Assembly (NCBI RefSeq): GCF_900104705.1
Contig: NZ_LT629734.1
Coordinates: 558,001-622,000 of the forward strand
Origin: Agrococcus carbonis
Lineage (GTDB): Bacteria; Actinomycetota; Actinomycetes; Actinomycetales; Microbacteriaceae
Length of the DNA: 64,000 nt
Reading direction: 5' to 3'
This document shows positions 18,464-27,510 of this stretch, one piece after another. The position numbers were made by a program, and so were the translations under genes. Numbering within the stretch: the stretch's first letter is position 1; each line of letters opens with the position of its first letter. Under the pieces are notes generated by a model. That model saw only the letters and a program-made list of their open reading frames with translations, made no database searches and was not told the origin of the DNA.

Positions 18464-19888
18464 TCATCTCCGCCAGCCGTCGAGGCGCCCGGTGGCGCGC
18501 GCGAGCCCCAGGATGCCGACGTGCGTGCGCTCCGGCTGGCCCCAGTAGCTGCGCTCGTAGAGCTCGTGCCGAGCGCCGAAGCCCGTGCCGACCGCGTCCC
18601 ACAGCTCGCCCATGACGCTCAGCCGCTCGCGCGCATCCGCCCCGCCCGAGCCGCGCAGCAGCGGCTCGACGCCCGCGACCGCCTCGGTGCCGAGGGATGC
18701 GAGGGGCACCGGCAGGTGCGCGAACGCCGACGAGAGGGTCGTCTCGAGGGTGACGCGCATGCGCGAGTAGGCGTCGGGCGCGAGCGCCGAGAACGCCATC
18801 GCGGCCTCGACGCCGGGGCCGATGCTCTCGCCCGAGGGCTCGGCCTGCTCGATCATCGCGTCGCGCAGGCCCGCGACGGTGTGGCGGAAGGCGATGACCT
18901 CGCCGAGCGCCGCCTGCGCGCCTCGGCGCTCGTCGATGCCCATGATCTCGGCGGCCCGCACGGCGAGCCCGGCGATGTGCTCGAGCTTGGCCTCGAGCCG
19001 CGTCGCCGCCTGGAACGCGAGCCGGGCGTTCCACCCGACGGCGCCCCGGTTGAAGGCGCCCATCGTCTCGGCGTCGCGGATCACGACGTCCTCCCACGGC
19101 ACGAGCACATCGTCGAAGACCACGAGCGCGTCGTGCTCGGCGAAGCGGTGCGCGAGCGGCTGGTCGTCGCGGGCCGGCGTGCCGCGCGTGTAGATGCGGA
19201 TGCCGGGGGTGCCGACCGCGACCGAGCCCGCGAACGCGAACGCGTCGGTCTGCACCTCGCCGCCGAAGTGCGACACGAGCAGGCGCTGCGCGGTCGCGGC
19301 ACCCGTCACGACGGCCTTCGCGCCGCGGATGACGACCCCGTCGTCGGTCTCGCGCACGACGTGCAGGAAGACATCCCCCACCTCGTCGGGCGGCAGCTCG
19401 CGGTCGACCGGCGGATTGACGAGCGCCTGCGCGTAGTGGGTCACGGCCCGCTGGTCGCGGTCGAGCATCGCGCGCACGTTGGCCTCGAAGCGGCCGAAGA
19501 ACGACGGGTGCGCGGCCATCGACGTGACGACGCTGCCCATGAACTCGGGCGTGCGGCCCATCCAGCCGCGCGTGGAGCGTTGCCACGCCCGGATCGCCTC
19601 GCGCTGCGCGCGGAGGTCGTCGCGCGTCGCGGGCACCGCCCAGAACGCGTGCGTGCGGCCCGTGCCGTCGGCGGTCGGCGCGAGCAGCGCATCCGACCCC
19701 TCGGCGTGGAGCGCGTCGTACAGGCCCGCGATCGTGCCTGCGGCGCCGGCGAACGCGGGGTGCTCGGCCACGCGGTCGACCGGCTGCCCGTCGTGGACGA
19801 CGACGCGGCCGTCGTCGAGGCTCGCGAGGTAGTCGGCGCCGGTCTGCGGCACGCCGGCGCCCTGCGCCTCGCTCGCGGCCCCGGCCAC
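18464..19888 (-). CDS. HpaB-family flavin-dependent aromatic monooxygenase-like protein
   Basis: 474 residues from GTG 19888, two bases after the prfB stop and so probably coupled to it. The fold matches 4-hydroxyphenylacetate 3-monooxygenase oxygenase subunits: an acyl-CoA-dehydrogenase-like body with GRTPEFMG (about 110), THYAQALVNPPVDR (about 150) and a flavin-contact segment near VTGAATAQRLLVSH. As I recall the family, the substrate Tyr follows the Arg by four residues; here that position is Phe. The flavin reductase partner HpaC is not in the window. The substrate is therefore uncertain. Its place between prfB and ftsE, usually neighbours, points to an insertion. Confidence 0.8.
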   Translation of the reverse strand: MAGAASEAQGAGVPQTGADYLASLDDGRVVVHDGQPVDRVAEHPAFAGAAGTIAGLYDALHAEGSDALLAPTADGTGRTHAFWAVPATRDDLRAQREAIRAWQRSTRGWMGRTPEFMGSVVTSMAAHPSFFGRFEANVRAMLDRDQRAVTHYAQALVNPPVDRELPPDEVGDVFLHVVRETDDGVVIRGAKAVVTGAATAQRLLVSHFGGEVQTDAFAFAGSVAVGTPGIRIYTRGTPARDDQPLAHRFAEHDALVVFDDVLVPWEDVVIRDAETMGAFNRGAVGWNARLAFQAATRLEAKLEHIAGLAVRAAEIMGIDERRGAQAALGEVIAFRHTVAGLRDAMIEQAEPSGESIGPGVEAAMAFSALAPDAYSRMRVTLETTLSSAFAHLPVPLASLGTEAVAGVEPLLRGSGGADARERLSVMGELWDAVGTGFGARHELYERSYWGQPERTHVGILGLARATGRLDGWRR

Positions 19889-19890
19889 GA

Positions 19891-21009
19891 TCAGTCCTCG
19901 GTCTCCTGCTGCTGGCGCTTGCGCCAGCGGATGCCCGCGGCGATGAAGCCGTCGAGGTCGCCGTCGAAGACCGCGCTGGGGTTGTTGACCTCGTGGAGCG
20001 TGCGGAGGTCCTTGACCATCTGGTACGGCGCGAGCACGTACGAGCGCATCTGGTCGCCCCAGCTCGCGGCGATGTTGCCCGCGAGCTCCTTCTTGCGGGC
20101 CGCCTCCTCCTCGCGCTTGACGAGCATGAGGCGGCTCTGCAGCACGCGCATCGCGGCCGCGCGGTTCTGGATCTGGCTCTTCTCGTTCTGCATCGAGACG
20201 ACGATGCCGGTGGGGATGTGCGTGATGCGCACCGCGGAGTCGGTCGTGTTCACGCTCTGGCCGCCGGGGCCCGACGAGCGGAAGACATCGACGCGGATGT
20301 CGTTCTCGGGCACCTCGATCTCGTCGACCTGCTCGAACAGCGGCACGACCTCGACGGCGGCGAACGAGGTCTGGCGCTTGCCGGCGGCGCCGAAGGGGCT
20401 CATGCGCACGAGGCGGTGGGTGCCGGCCTCGACCGAGAGGTTGCCGAAGGCGTAGGGCGCGTCGATCTCGAACGAGGTCGACTTGATGCCCGCCTCCTCG
20501 GCGTAGCTCGTCTCGTGGACGGTGACGGGCATGCCGTGCTGCTCGGCGTAGCGCAGGTACATGCGCTGGAGCATCTCGGCGAAGTCGCTCGCGTCGACGC
20601 CGCCGGCGCCCGCACGGATCGTGACGACCGCGGGCAGCTCGTCGAACTCGCCGTCGAGGAGCGTGCGCACCTCGAGCTCGGAGACGAGCTTCTGCAGGCT
20701 CGCGAGCTCCTTCTTGGCCTCGACCTGCGTCTCCTCGTCGCCCTCCTCGTTCGCCATCTCGACGAGCACCTCGAGGTCGTCGATGCGCGACTCGGTCTCG
20801 GTGATGCGCTTGAGGTCGGCCTGCGCGTGGCTCAGCTGGCTCGTCACCTTCTGCGCGGCGTCCGGGTCGTCCCAGAGGTCAGGGGCGCCGGCCGCCTCCG
20901 AGAGCCGGGCGATGTCGGCGCGCAGGCGCTCCTCGTCGAGCACCGCCTTGATGTCGGAGAACGTGGAGCGCAGCTCGGCGATGGCGCCGCTGATGTCGAG
21001 ATCGGCCAT
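19891..21009 (-). CDS. prfB: peptide chain release factor 2
   Basis: 372 residues in one uninterrupted frame. It releases peptides at UGA and UAA. The stop-recognition tripeptide SPF (204-206) and catalytic GGQ (249-251) are present. The frame is continuous through the N-terminal region, so the programmed frameshift of many prfB genes is absent. Start ATG 21009. It heads the prfB-hpaB-like-ftsE-ftsX-smpB run. Confidence 0.97.
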   Translation of the reverse strand: MADLDISGAIAELRSTFSDIKAVLDEERLRADIARLSEAAGAPDLWDDPDAAQKVTSQLSHAQADLKRITETESRIDDLEVLVEMANEEGDEETQVEAKKELASLQKLVSELEVRTLLDGEFDELPAVVTIRAGAGGVDASDFAEMLQRMYLRYAEQHGMPVTVHETSYAEEAGIKSTSFEIDAPYAFGNLSVEAGTHRLVRMSPFGAAGKRQTSFAAVEVVPLFEQVDEIEVPENDIRVDVFRSSGPGGQSVNTTDSAVRITHIPTGIVVSMQNEKSQIQNRAAAMRVLQSRLMLVKREEEAARKKELAGNIAASWGDQMRSYVLAPYQMVKDLRTLHEVNNPSAVFDGDLDGFIAAGIRWRKRQQQETED

Positions 21010-21087
21010 GATCCACCAGCCTACCGACGCGGGGCCGGGCGGCGGCACCGCGTCGCATCCTCTCCTCCGCCCGCTGGCCGATCCCGT

Positions 21088-21175
21088 GGGTGGTCACGAC
21101 ACGCCGTCGGCGCGGCCGGGGGTGGTCAGGACACGCCGGCCGCGGCCACGCCGGCGCGGCGTGTCCTGACCACCC
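21088..21175. repeat. three-copy repeat with a 19-bp perfect inverted pair
   Basis: GGGTGGTCACGACACGCCG (21088-21106) is repeated with one change at 21120-21138 (GGGTGGTCAGGACACGCCG), and the exact reverse complement of the second copy lies at 21157-21175 after an 18-base GC-rich loop. It fills most of the gap between the divergent prfB and MFS genes. It could be an operator or a dispersed palindromic element. Confidence 0.85.
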
Positions 21176-21257
21176 TCCGCAGGGCACCCGACGTTGGGCG
21201 GGCGCCGCGCGGGGCGGTCGGCGTCCGAAGCGCCGATCGCGCGCCGACCACCACCCG

Positions 21258-21263
21258 TAGGCT
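21258..21263 (+). promoter_or_regulatory. -10 element of leaderless MFS gene
   Basis: TAGGCT, seven bases, then GTG 21271; no Shine-Dalgarno sequence. Confidence 0.6.
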
Positions 21264-21270
21264 CGGGCGC

Positions 21271-22518
21271 GTGAGCGGCGTCGATCAGTCGGAGCGGTTC
21301 CCGTGGCGGAGGGTCGCGGGCGCCGCCTTCGTGCCCACCGCGGCCTTCGCGATCGGCGAGGGCGCCGTCATCCCCTACATCCCGCTCATCGCCGGCGACC
21401 TCGGCGCCTCGCTCGCGGTGGCCGCCGTCGTCGCGGCGATGCTCACGGTGGGCCAGCTCGTCGGCGACGTGCCCGGCGGCTCGGTCGTCGCGCGCTTCGG
21501 CGAGCGCCCGACGATGATCGGCGCTGGCCTGCTCGTGCTCGTCGCGATCGCCCTGGCCTTCTTCTCGACCGAGTGGTGGATGCTCGGGGCCGCGATCTTC
21601 GTGCTCGGCCTCGGGCACGCGGTGTTCGCGCTCGCGAGGCACGCGTTCATGACGACGTACGTGCCGCTGCGGTTCCGCGCGCGGGCGCTCTCGACGCTCG
21701 GCGGCATCTTCCGCATGGGCATGTTCGTCGGCCCCCTCATCGGCTCGGCCGTGCTCGGGCTCGGCTTCGGCCTGAGCGCGGTGTGGGTGATCTGCGCGAT
21801 CGGCACGGTGGTCGCGATCGTCGTGCTCATCGTGCTGCCCGACCCCTCGTCGGCGTTCGAGCGGACGCCCGTGACGACCGGTGTCATCGAGCTGCGCCAG
21901 GAGCGCACGGGTATCCGGCAGGTCGTGCGGCGGAACGCGAGGGTGCTCGCGACGGTCGGCGTGGGCGCCGCGATGCTCGCGCTCGCGCGGCAGGCGCGCA
22001 ACGTGCTGCTGCCCCTGTGGGCCGTCTCGATTGGGCTCGACGGCGTGACGACGGGCCTCGTGATCGGCATCGCGGGTGGCGTCGACTTCGCGCTGTTCTT
22101 CATCTCCGGCTGGGTGATGGACCGCTTCGGGCGGCTGTGGAGCGTCGTGCCGTCGCTCGCCCTCATGGCCGCCTCGTTCGTGCTGCTCGCCGTCTCGCAC
22201 GACCTCGATGCGGCGGTCATGTGGTTCGTCGTCGCGGCGATCGTGATGGCGCTCGGCAACGGGCTCGGCTCCGGCATCCTCATGACGCTCGGCGCCGACC
22301 TCGCCGATCCGCGGAACCCCGCGCCGTTCCTCGGCGCGTGGCGCCTGACGACGGATGCGGGCGGTGCGACCGCGCCGCTGCTCATCTCGCTGCTCATCTC
22401 CGTCGCCTCGATCGCGTGGGCGGCCGGCGGGCTCGCCGCGCTGTGCGTGCTGGGCGCGGGGATGCTGCTGCGGTGGCTGCCGCGGAAGCCGCGCGACGCC
22501 GGTCGCGGGCCGCACTGA
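21271..22518 (+). CDS. major facilitator superfamily transporter
   Basis: 415 residues with about 12 hydrophobic segments. The loop between helices 2 and 3 (GGSVVARFGERPTM) is the MFS motif A. The sequence resembles drug or small-solute exporters; no substrate can be read off. The start GTG 21271 is supported by the leaderless -10. The repeat cluster at 21088-21175 upstream may carry its control. Confidence 0.87.
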   Translation: MSGVDQSERFPWRRVAGAAFVPTAAFAIGEGAVIPYIPLIAGDLGASLAVAAVVAAMLTVGQLVGDVPGGSVVARFGERPTMIGAGLLVLVAIALAFFSTEWWMLGAAIFVLGLGHAVFALARHAFMTTYVPLRFRARALSTLGGIFRMGMFVGPLIGSAVLGLGFGLSAVWVICAIGTVVAIVVLIVLPDPSSAFERTPVTTGVIELRQERTGIRQVVRRNARVLATVGVGAAMLALARQARNVLLPLWAVSIGLDGVTTGLVIGIAGGVDFALFFISGWVMDRFGRLWSVVPSLALMAASFVLLAVSHDLDAAVMWFVVAAIVMALGNGLGSGILMTLGADLADPRNPAPFLGAWRLTTDAGGATAPLLISLLISVASIAWAAGGLAALCVLGAGMLLRWLPRKPRDAGRGPH

Positions 22519-22557
22519 GGGTCGGCCCGCGAGCAGCGCCGCGCGGCGCCGGCGCTC

Positions 22558-22740
22558 CTAGCCCGACATGCCGGAGCGCACCCACTCCTGCGCGCGCCAG
22601 AGCACGTTGTAGAGGTTGAGCGGCGCTTCGCCGACGGGCCGCCAGGGATGGCCGACACGCGCCGCCCACTCGGGGATGCGGCCGCAGCAGATGCGGTGGC
22701 CGAAGACGTCGAACAGGGTGTCGCAGAGCATGCCGCGCAT
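22558..22740 (-). CDS. small Cys/Trp-rich hypothetical protein
   Basis: 60 residues with an unusual composition for a chance frame: four Trp, several His and a CC pair (FGHRICCGRIPEWA). Ribosome site GAGAGG about 10 bases before the ATG at 22740. It lies alone between the MFS gene (convergent) and the tad-like cluster. I do not recognise a family. The CC motif could bind metal or form a disulfide. Confidence 0.55.
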   Translation of the reverse strand: MRGMLCDTLFDVFGHRICCGRIPEWAARVGHPWRPVGEAPLNLYNVLWRAQEWVRSGMSG

Positions 22741-22843
22741 GGAGGTGATCCTCTCGATGGTCGCCGCCCCCGGTCGGGGCTAGCGTTGGCAGCTCATGGC
22801 AGGAGCCTACCCGCGCGCCCGTCGGCGGCGGGGGCCGGCGCGC

Positions 22844-23314
22844 TCAGTCGACGAACACGGCGCGCGCGGTCGAGGTGACGTCGAGGCGGATGCCTTCGGG
22901 CAGCAGGAGCGAGACGACCGGCGGGCGCCATGCGCTCGAGACGGTCACGGTTGCGCTCCGCGCGTCGGCCGCAGCGCCCTCGACGCGCACGGCCGCGAGA
23001 TCCTGCGCGGCTCGGGCAGCCCAGTCGCCGGCGGCGCGGTCGACGGCTGCGTCGGCGAGCTCGGGGCTCGCGGCCTCGCCGTCGAAGCGGACCTGCTCGA
23101 GCGCGAATGCCTCTGCGGCCGCGAGCGCCGCGCCGTCGGCGACGGTGAAGAGGCGGCGGCGCTCGATGAGGAGGCTCGTCGCGGCGGTCACCGCGATGAT
23201 GAGCGTGAGCGCGAGGACGGCGAAGCCGAGCGCGAGCAGCAGCGTCGAGCCGTCCTCCTCGCGGGCGAGGCGGCGAAGCACCTGACGCACGCGATGCTCG
23301 AGGCGCGGCGTCAC
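22844..23314 (-). CDS. TadE-like pilus/secretion protein (Rv3654c position)
   Basis: 156 residues from GTG 23314, overlapping the previous stop as GTGA. A basic N terminus is followed by EEDGSTLLLALGF and one membrane helix (about 22-50), then a soluble domain rich in Ala. This is the arrangement of the Rv3654c-type proteins at the end of actinobacterial tad loci. The residue five after the Gly is Leu rather than the Glu of typical prepilin sites. It is the last gene of the operon. Confidence 0.8.
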   Translation of the reverse strand: MTPRLEHRVRQVLRRLAREEDGSTLLLALGFAVLALTLIIAVTAATSLLIERRRLFTVADGAALAAAEAFALEQVRFDGEAASPELADAAVDRAAGDWAARAAQDLAAVRVEGAAADARSATVTVSSAWRPPVVSLLLPEGIRLDVTSTARAVFVD

Positions 23315-23820
23315 GGCGCGCCTCCGAAGGCCGACACGGGTTGGAGCGCGTGCGCGGCGACCGGGACGCCGAGGCCGACGTCGAGCTGCAGCACGGGCGG
23401 CGCGAGCGGCAGCGGCACCGTCGCATCGATGCGCACGCTCACCGTGCCGCGCGGGGTGTCGCACGCGGACGGCCGCGGCTCGCACGCGATGGCGACCGAG
23501 ACCACATCCGGGCTGAGGCCCGCGTCGGTGATCGCCACGCGGATGGCGCGGTCGGCGGCGGCGAGGCCGGCGTCGTGCCCGTCGGCCTGTGCGATCGCGC
23601 GCGCCGCGTGCCGCGCGCCGCCCTCGATGCCGAGCACCGCGTGCTGGATCTGCCCGAGCGCGAGCACGAGGTAGACGAGCGGCACGAGCAGCAGGACGCC
23701 GACGGTGAGGAACTCGAGCGACGCGGAGCCGCGGTCGTCGGCGAGGAGACGCAGCCGGTGCCGAAACTGGAGCCGGTGCCGAAGCCGTGTCCAGAGCCGC
23801 GACCGACGGACGGCCGGCAT
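23311..23820 (-). CDS. TadE-family pseudopilin-like protein
   Basis: 169 residues. After a very basic 28-residue leader (alternating R, L, H) comes LADDRG-SASLEF and a membrane helix. G followed by Glu at +5 and Phe at +6 matches a type IV prepilin peptidase site. The extracytoplasmic part has a possible disulfide (ACEPRPSAC). This corresponds to Rv3655c in order. The start is uncertain because the leader encoding repeats CGGTGCCGAAxC-like units. Confidence 0.82.
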   Translation of the reverse strand: MPAVRRSRLWTRLRHRLQFRHRLRLLADDRGSASLEFLTVGVLLLVPLVYLVLALGQIQHAVLGIEGGARHAARAIAQADGHDAGLAAADRAIRVAITDAGLSPDVVSVAIACEPRPSACDTPRGTVSVRIDATVPLPLAPPVLQLDVGLGVPVAAHALQPVSAFGGAP

Positions 23821-23827
23821 CGTCCGC

Positions 23828-24208
23828 TCAGCCCAGCGACTCGACCGGCGCATGGCCCGCGACCTCCAGCGCCGTCGGCCCGATGAGGCCGAACACCGGC
23901 AAGGGAGCTGCGACGCGGATCTCGATCGTCTCGAGCCCCGCGACGGTCGCTGTCGACGCCGTGACCTGCTGCGCGTAGTCGGGCCCGATCGCGGTCGTGA
24001 TGAGCTCGCGAGTGCGCACAACCCCGGCCGACGCATCCGCGCCGACGAGCGACGCGTGCCTAGCGCCCTCGGCGGCGGCGTCGGCGACGGTCGCTCGCAC
24101 GTGGAGCGCGAGCGCGAGCTGCATGACCGAGAGCACGAGCGCGACGAGCAGGCCGGCGACCATCGTGAACTCGGCGACCGCCGAGCCCCGGTCGTCAGCC
24201 AGCCGCAT
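23828..24208 (-). CDS. TadE-family pseudopilin-like protein
   Basis: 126 residues. RLADDRG-SAVAEF at the very N terminus again gives Gly(-1) and Glu(+5), followed by one membrane helix (about 14-36) and a small soluble domain. The start ATG shares one base with the stop of the upstream gene (TGATG). A second TadE-like gene is an addition relative to the minimal mycobacterial order. Confidence 0.85.
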   Translation of the reverse strand: MRLADDRGSAVAEFTMVAGLLVALVLSVMQLALALHVRATVADAAAEGARHASLVGADASAGVVRTRELITTAIGPDYAQQVTASTATVAGLETIEIRVAAPLPVFGLIGPTALEVAGHAPVESLG

Positions 24209-24396
24209 CAGAAGCTGGTGACGCGCGCGATCGCCTGCTCGAAGACGCCCGAGAGGGCCGGCCCCGCGACCGTCCAGATCACGATCACGAGGCCCGCGGT
24301 CATGAGCGTCACCAGCACCCAGCCGGGCACGTCGCCGCGCTCTTCGGTGTGCATGCGCCCCACGAAGCGCTGGAATCGTCGGCTGATCGTCGACAT
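24208..24396 (-). CDS. DUF4244 small membrane protein, candidate pilin of the tad locus
   Basis: 62 residues, with a strong GAAGGAGGAG ribosome site ending 3 bases before the ATG at 24396. A basic N terminus, EERGDVPGW and a single hydrophobic helix (about 27-50) match the Rv3656c/DUF4244 type found between TadC and TadE in actinobacterial clusters. Its size and layout are Flp-pilin-like, although the Glu+5 of Flp is absent. The strong ribosome site fits a protein made in large amounts. Pilin function is inferred. Confidence 0.8.
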   Translation of the reverse strand: MSTISRRFQRFVGRMHTEERGDVPGWVLVTLMTAGLVIVIWTVAGPALSGVFEQAIARVTSF

Positions 24397-24406
24397 GTCT
24401 CCTCCT

Positions 24407-25342
24407 TCAGAATCCGACCTGCAGCACGTGGATGCCCGGCCACAGCGCGAACGCCACCGTGGTCGGCAGCAGGCCGAACACCAGCGGCACGAGCATCGAG
24501 ATCTCCTTGCGGCCCGCCGCTTCGAGCAGGCCGCGCTTCGCGGCGTCGCGCGCGTCGACGGCCTGCGCCTGCAGCGTCTGCGCGAGCGGCGTGCCGCGTG
24601 CCAGCGCGCCGCGCATCTGGTCGACGCTCCGCGTGACGCCCGGGTGGCCGAGCTCATCGGCGAGGCTCGCGAGCGCGGCCGAGAGGCTCGCGCCGGCCGC
24701 GGCATCGGCCACGACGCCCGCGAGCTCGCGGCCGAGCGCGCTGCGGCCTGCGCCGCCCACGCGCCGCAGCGCATCCTGCAGGCTCTCGCCGGCGGCGAGG
24801 CTGAGCGACAGGAACTCGAGGATCGACGGCAGCTCGCTCGAGATGCGCGCGAGGCGCCGCTTCGCGCGGCGCTGGAGCAGCCAGTCGACCGCGATCGCGC
24901 CGATCGCGGCCCCGAGCATAGCGAGCGCGGCGGGCAGCGCCACGTGGCCGCCCTGCATCGCACCGGCGACGCCGAGCGCGGCACCCACCGCGGCGCCGAG
25001 CACGCCCCAGCGCAGCTGCCGGCCGCGGAAGTCGGCGACGGTCTCCTCGGCGGCGGCCTGCCGCAGCCGGCGGCGGATCGCGTCCGGGGTCCCGAGCACC
25101 GCGTGCACGAGCGGCGCGAGCCGGTCGCCCACCGGCGAGGCGACGACGCCGAGCACCCGGGCGGGGCTCACGCGGCGGCGCGCGACGAGGTCGCGGGCGC
25201 CCGCGGAGACGTCGAGCACGTACGGCGCGACGCGGTGCAGGAGCACGGGGCGGCGCATCATCGGCGCGAGGCTCACGAGCATCCACAGGCCGAGGCCCAT
25301 CGTGGCGCCGAGGATGAGGCTCCAGCCGGCCGCGCCGCTCAC
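24407..25342 (-). CDS. tadC: type II secretion F / TadC family membrane protein
   Basis: 311 residues from GTG 25342, overlapping tadB by 4 bases. Membrane segments lie at the N terminus (about 6-26), near 110-155 and at the C terminus; the T2SSF domain has LPSILEFLSLSLAAGESLQDAL near 175. It forms the inner-membrane platform with TadB. Confidence 0.9.
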   Translation of the reverse strand: MSGAAGWSLILGATMGLGLWMLVSLAPMMRRPVLLHRVAPYVLDVSAGARDLVARRRVSPARVLGVVASPVGDRLAPLVHAVLGTPDAIRRRLRQAAAEETVADFRGRQLRWGVLGAAVGAALGVAGAMQGGHVALPAALAMLGAAIGAIAVDWLLQRRAKRRLARISSELPSILEFLSLSLAAGESLQDALRRVGGAGRSALGRELAGVVADAAAGASLSAALASLADELGHPGVTRSVDQMRGALARGTPLAQTLQAQAVDARDAAKRGLLEAAGRKEISMLVPLVFGLLPTTVAFALWPGIHVLQVGF

Positions 25343-26199
25343 GCGAACCACCTCGCCTCGGTCGGCAGCGCCCCGATCCGCAGCATGACGCGGTAGGCGA
25401 TGACGGTGACGATCGCGCCGCCGGCGATGAGCACGAGCCCGCCGGCGGCGTTGTAGGCCTGGGCGGCCTCGGGGCGCGTCGAGAGGATGAGCAGCACGAT
25501 CCACGGGGCGGCGACGCCGAGCCTGGCCGCGCTCACGATCCAGGTCTGGCGAGCCTCGAGCTCGCCGCGCGTCGCCAGGTCGAGCCGCAGGTAGGCGGCG
25601 AGCTCGCGCAGCACCGTCGTGACCTCGGTGCCGCCCACCTCGCGCGCCATGCGCAGCGTCTCGATGATGCGGTCGGCGACGGGATCGGCGAGGCGGTCCT
25701 TCAGACGGTCGAGCGCGTACGCGAACGAGCCGGTCGCCCGGTGGTCGGCCGCGTAGGCGGCGAATGCGGGGCGCGTGATCTCGGGACCGGCGTGCTCGAG
25801 CTGCGCCACCGCATCCGGCAGCGCCAGACCGCTGCGCACCGCGGAGACCAGGTGGTCGACGACGTCGGGCCAGACGGCCGCGAGCGCGCGGCGCCGCCGC
25901 TTCGCCCGCCAGCGCACGGCGAGCACGGGCGCCGCGCCGCCGGCGACGAAGGCGGCCGCGGTGAGCGCGACGACGGGTGCGAGCGCGAGGGCGACGCCCG
26001 CCGCGACGACCCCGAGCAGGAGCGAGACGGCGCCGACGGCGAGCGGCGGGATGCCGTCGAGCCCGGCCTGGGTCAAGCGGTCGATGAGGCGCGGCCGCGG
26101 CTGCGGATCGACGGCGGCGCGCGCCCTGCGTGGCCACAGCCACGGGCTGATCGCGAGCACGACGCCGAGCCCCAGCGCCGCCCCCAGCAGCCACGTCAT
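25339..26199 (-). CDS. tadB: type II secretion F / TadB family membrane protein
   Basis: 286 residues; ATG 26199 overlaps the ATPase stop as ATGA. Hydrophobic pairs at about 4-20 and 55-90, then a T2SSF domain with WPDVVDHLVSAVRSGLALPDA near 110 and two C-terminal helices. It is the partner of the CpaF ATPase in the assembly platform. Confidence 0.9.
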   Translation of the reverse strand: MTWLLGAALGLGVVLAISPWLWPRRARAAVDPQPRPRLIDRLTQAGLDGIPPLAVGAVSLLLGVVAAGVALALAPVVALTAAAFVAGGAAPVLAVRWRAKRRRRALAAVWPDVVDHLVSAVRSGLALPDAVAQLEHAGPEITRPAFAAYAADHRATGSFAYALDRLKDRLADPVADRIIETLRMAREVGGTEVTTVLRELAAYLRLDLATRGELEARQTWIVSAARLGVAAPWIVLLILSTRPEAAQAYNAAGGLVLIAGGAIVTVIAYRVMLRIGALPTEARWFA

Positions 26200-27428
26200 G
26201 CGGTCCCCCTCGCGAGCAGGGCGCGCGGATCGGCGCCGACGGCGTCGAACTTCGCGGTGCGCGCGGGGTGCGAGCCGGTCGCCTCGAGCAGCCCGTCGCG
26301 CATCGAGAAGAGCGTCGACGCCTCGATGACGCCGCCGGCCGCCTGGCCCGTGGGAGCGAGGATCTCGACCACCTGGCGGTTGCCGCGCGCGTCGATGGCG
26401 AGGTGGACGACGAGGTCGATGCACTGGGCGACCGTGGGCACGACGAAGCCCGCGTCGATGTTGCGACCCGCGAGCAGCGGCAGGGTCGTGAGCTTGCTCA
26501 GCGCATCGCGCGCCGAGTTGGCGTGGATGGAGCACATGCCGCTCACGCCGCAGTTCAGGGCGACGAGCAGGTCGAGCGCCTCGGCCTCGCGCACCTCGCC
26601 GACCACGAGCCGGTCGGGGCGCATCCGCAGCGACTCCTTCACGAGCCGGCGCAGCGAGATCTCGCCGGTGCCCTCGAGGGACGGCTGGCGGCACTGGAGG
26701 CCGACGATGTCGTCGACCGGCGGGTCGAGCTCGAACGTCTCCTCGACCGTGACGACGCGCTCGCCCGGGCGCACCGACGCGAGCAGGGCGTTGAGCATCG
26801 TGGTCTTGCCCGCGTGGGTCGGCCCGGAGACGAGGATGTTGCAGCCGGCGACCACCGCCTGCTTGAGGAAGCCCGCGGCCTGCTGGCTCAGCGCTCCGCG
26901 CTCGACGAGCGCCGCGAGGGACGCGAGCCGGCGGGAGAACTTGCGGATGTTGAGGCTCATGGCGCCGCGGGCGACGTCGCCCGACGCGACATGCAGGCGG
27001 GAGCCGTCGGGCAGCGATGCGTCGACGAACGGCGTGCTGAGGTCGACGCGGCGGCCCGTGGTGGAGAGCATCCGCTCGACGAGGTCGCGCACCTCGGTCT
27101 CGGTGAGCCGCAGCGGCAGCTGCTCGCTGACCCCGGCGCGCGCGCAGAACACGCGCGAACCCTGGTTCACCCACAGCTCCTCGATCTCGGGGTCGTCGAG
27201 GTAGGGCTGCAGCGGCCCGTAGCCCGAGACCGCGGCGAGCACGTCGCGCTCGGCCTGCCGCTCGTCGGCGAGCATCGGCAGGCTGCCGCCCAGCGAGCGC
27301 TCGGCGTACGAGCGCACCGCGTCGCGCACGTAGCGCTCGGCGAGGTCGCCGCCGCGCGCGAGGTCGACGCCGTCTCGGCGCACGCGCGCCCGGACGGACG
27401 CGGTGATCTCGGCGACGGCTTGGCGCAT
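26196..27428 (-). CDS. cpaF: CpaF/TadA secretion ATPase
   Basis: 410 residues. Walker A is GPTHAGKTT (202-210), slightly unlike the common GPTGSGKTT. It is followed by Asp box and Walker B-like regions (RMRPDRLVVGEVREAEALDLL) and a His box (GCSIHANS type, GMCSIHANS). It powers assembly of a tad pilus. In mycobacteria the preceding gene is the CpaE/SSD-like Rv3660c; here the upstream neighbour is an unrelated divergent hydrolase. Confidence 0.94.
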   Translation of the reverse strand: MRQAVAEITASVRARVRRDGVDLARGGDLAERYVRDAVRSYAERSLGGSLPMLADERQAERDVLAAVSGYGPLQPYLDDPEIEELWVNQGSRVFCARAGVSEQLPLRLTETEVRDLVERMLSTTGRRVDLSTPFVDASLPDGSRLHVASGDVARGAMSLNIRKFSRRLASLAALVERGALSQQAAGFLKQAVVAGCNILVSGPTHAGKTTMLNALLASVRPGERVVTVEETFELDPPVDDIVGLQCRQPSLEGTGEISLRRLVKESLRMRPDRLVVGEVREAEALDLLVALNCGVSGMCSIHANSARDALSKLTTLPLLAGRNIDAGFVVPTVAQCIDLVVHLAIDARGNRQVVEILAPTGQAAGGVIEASTLFSMRDGLLEATGSHPARTAKFDAVGADPRALLARGTA

Positions 27429-27498
27429 GCGGCCAGTGAAGCCGAACGCCCGGCCGGGCCGCGGAAGTTGTCCACAGCACCCGTTCCACGAGCGCCCC

Positions 27499-27504
27499 TA
27501 CCCT
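27499..27504 (+). promoter_or_regulatory. -10 element of leaderless hydrolase gene
   Basis: TACCCT, six bases, ATG 27511, no Shine-Dalgarno sequence. Confidence 0.55.
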
Positions 27505-27510
27505 CGAGCC

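Noticed and set aside
19891..21009. Programmed frameshift in prfB
   Set aside because: The frame is continuous from the ATG; no early in-frame TGA is present.
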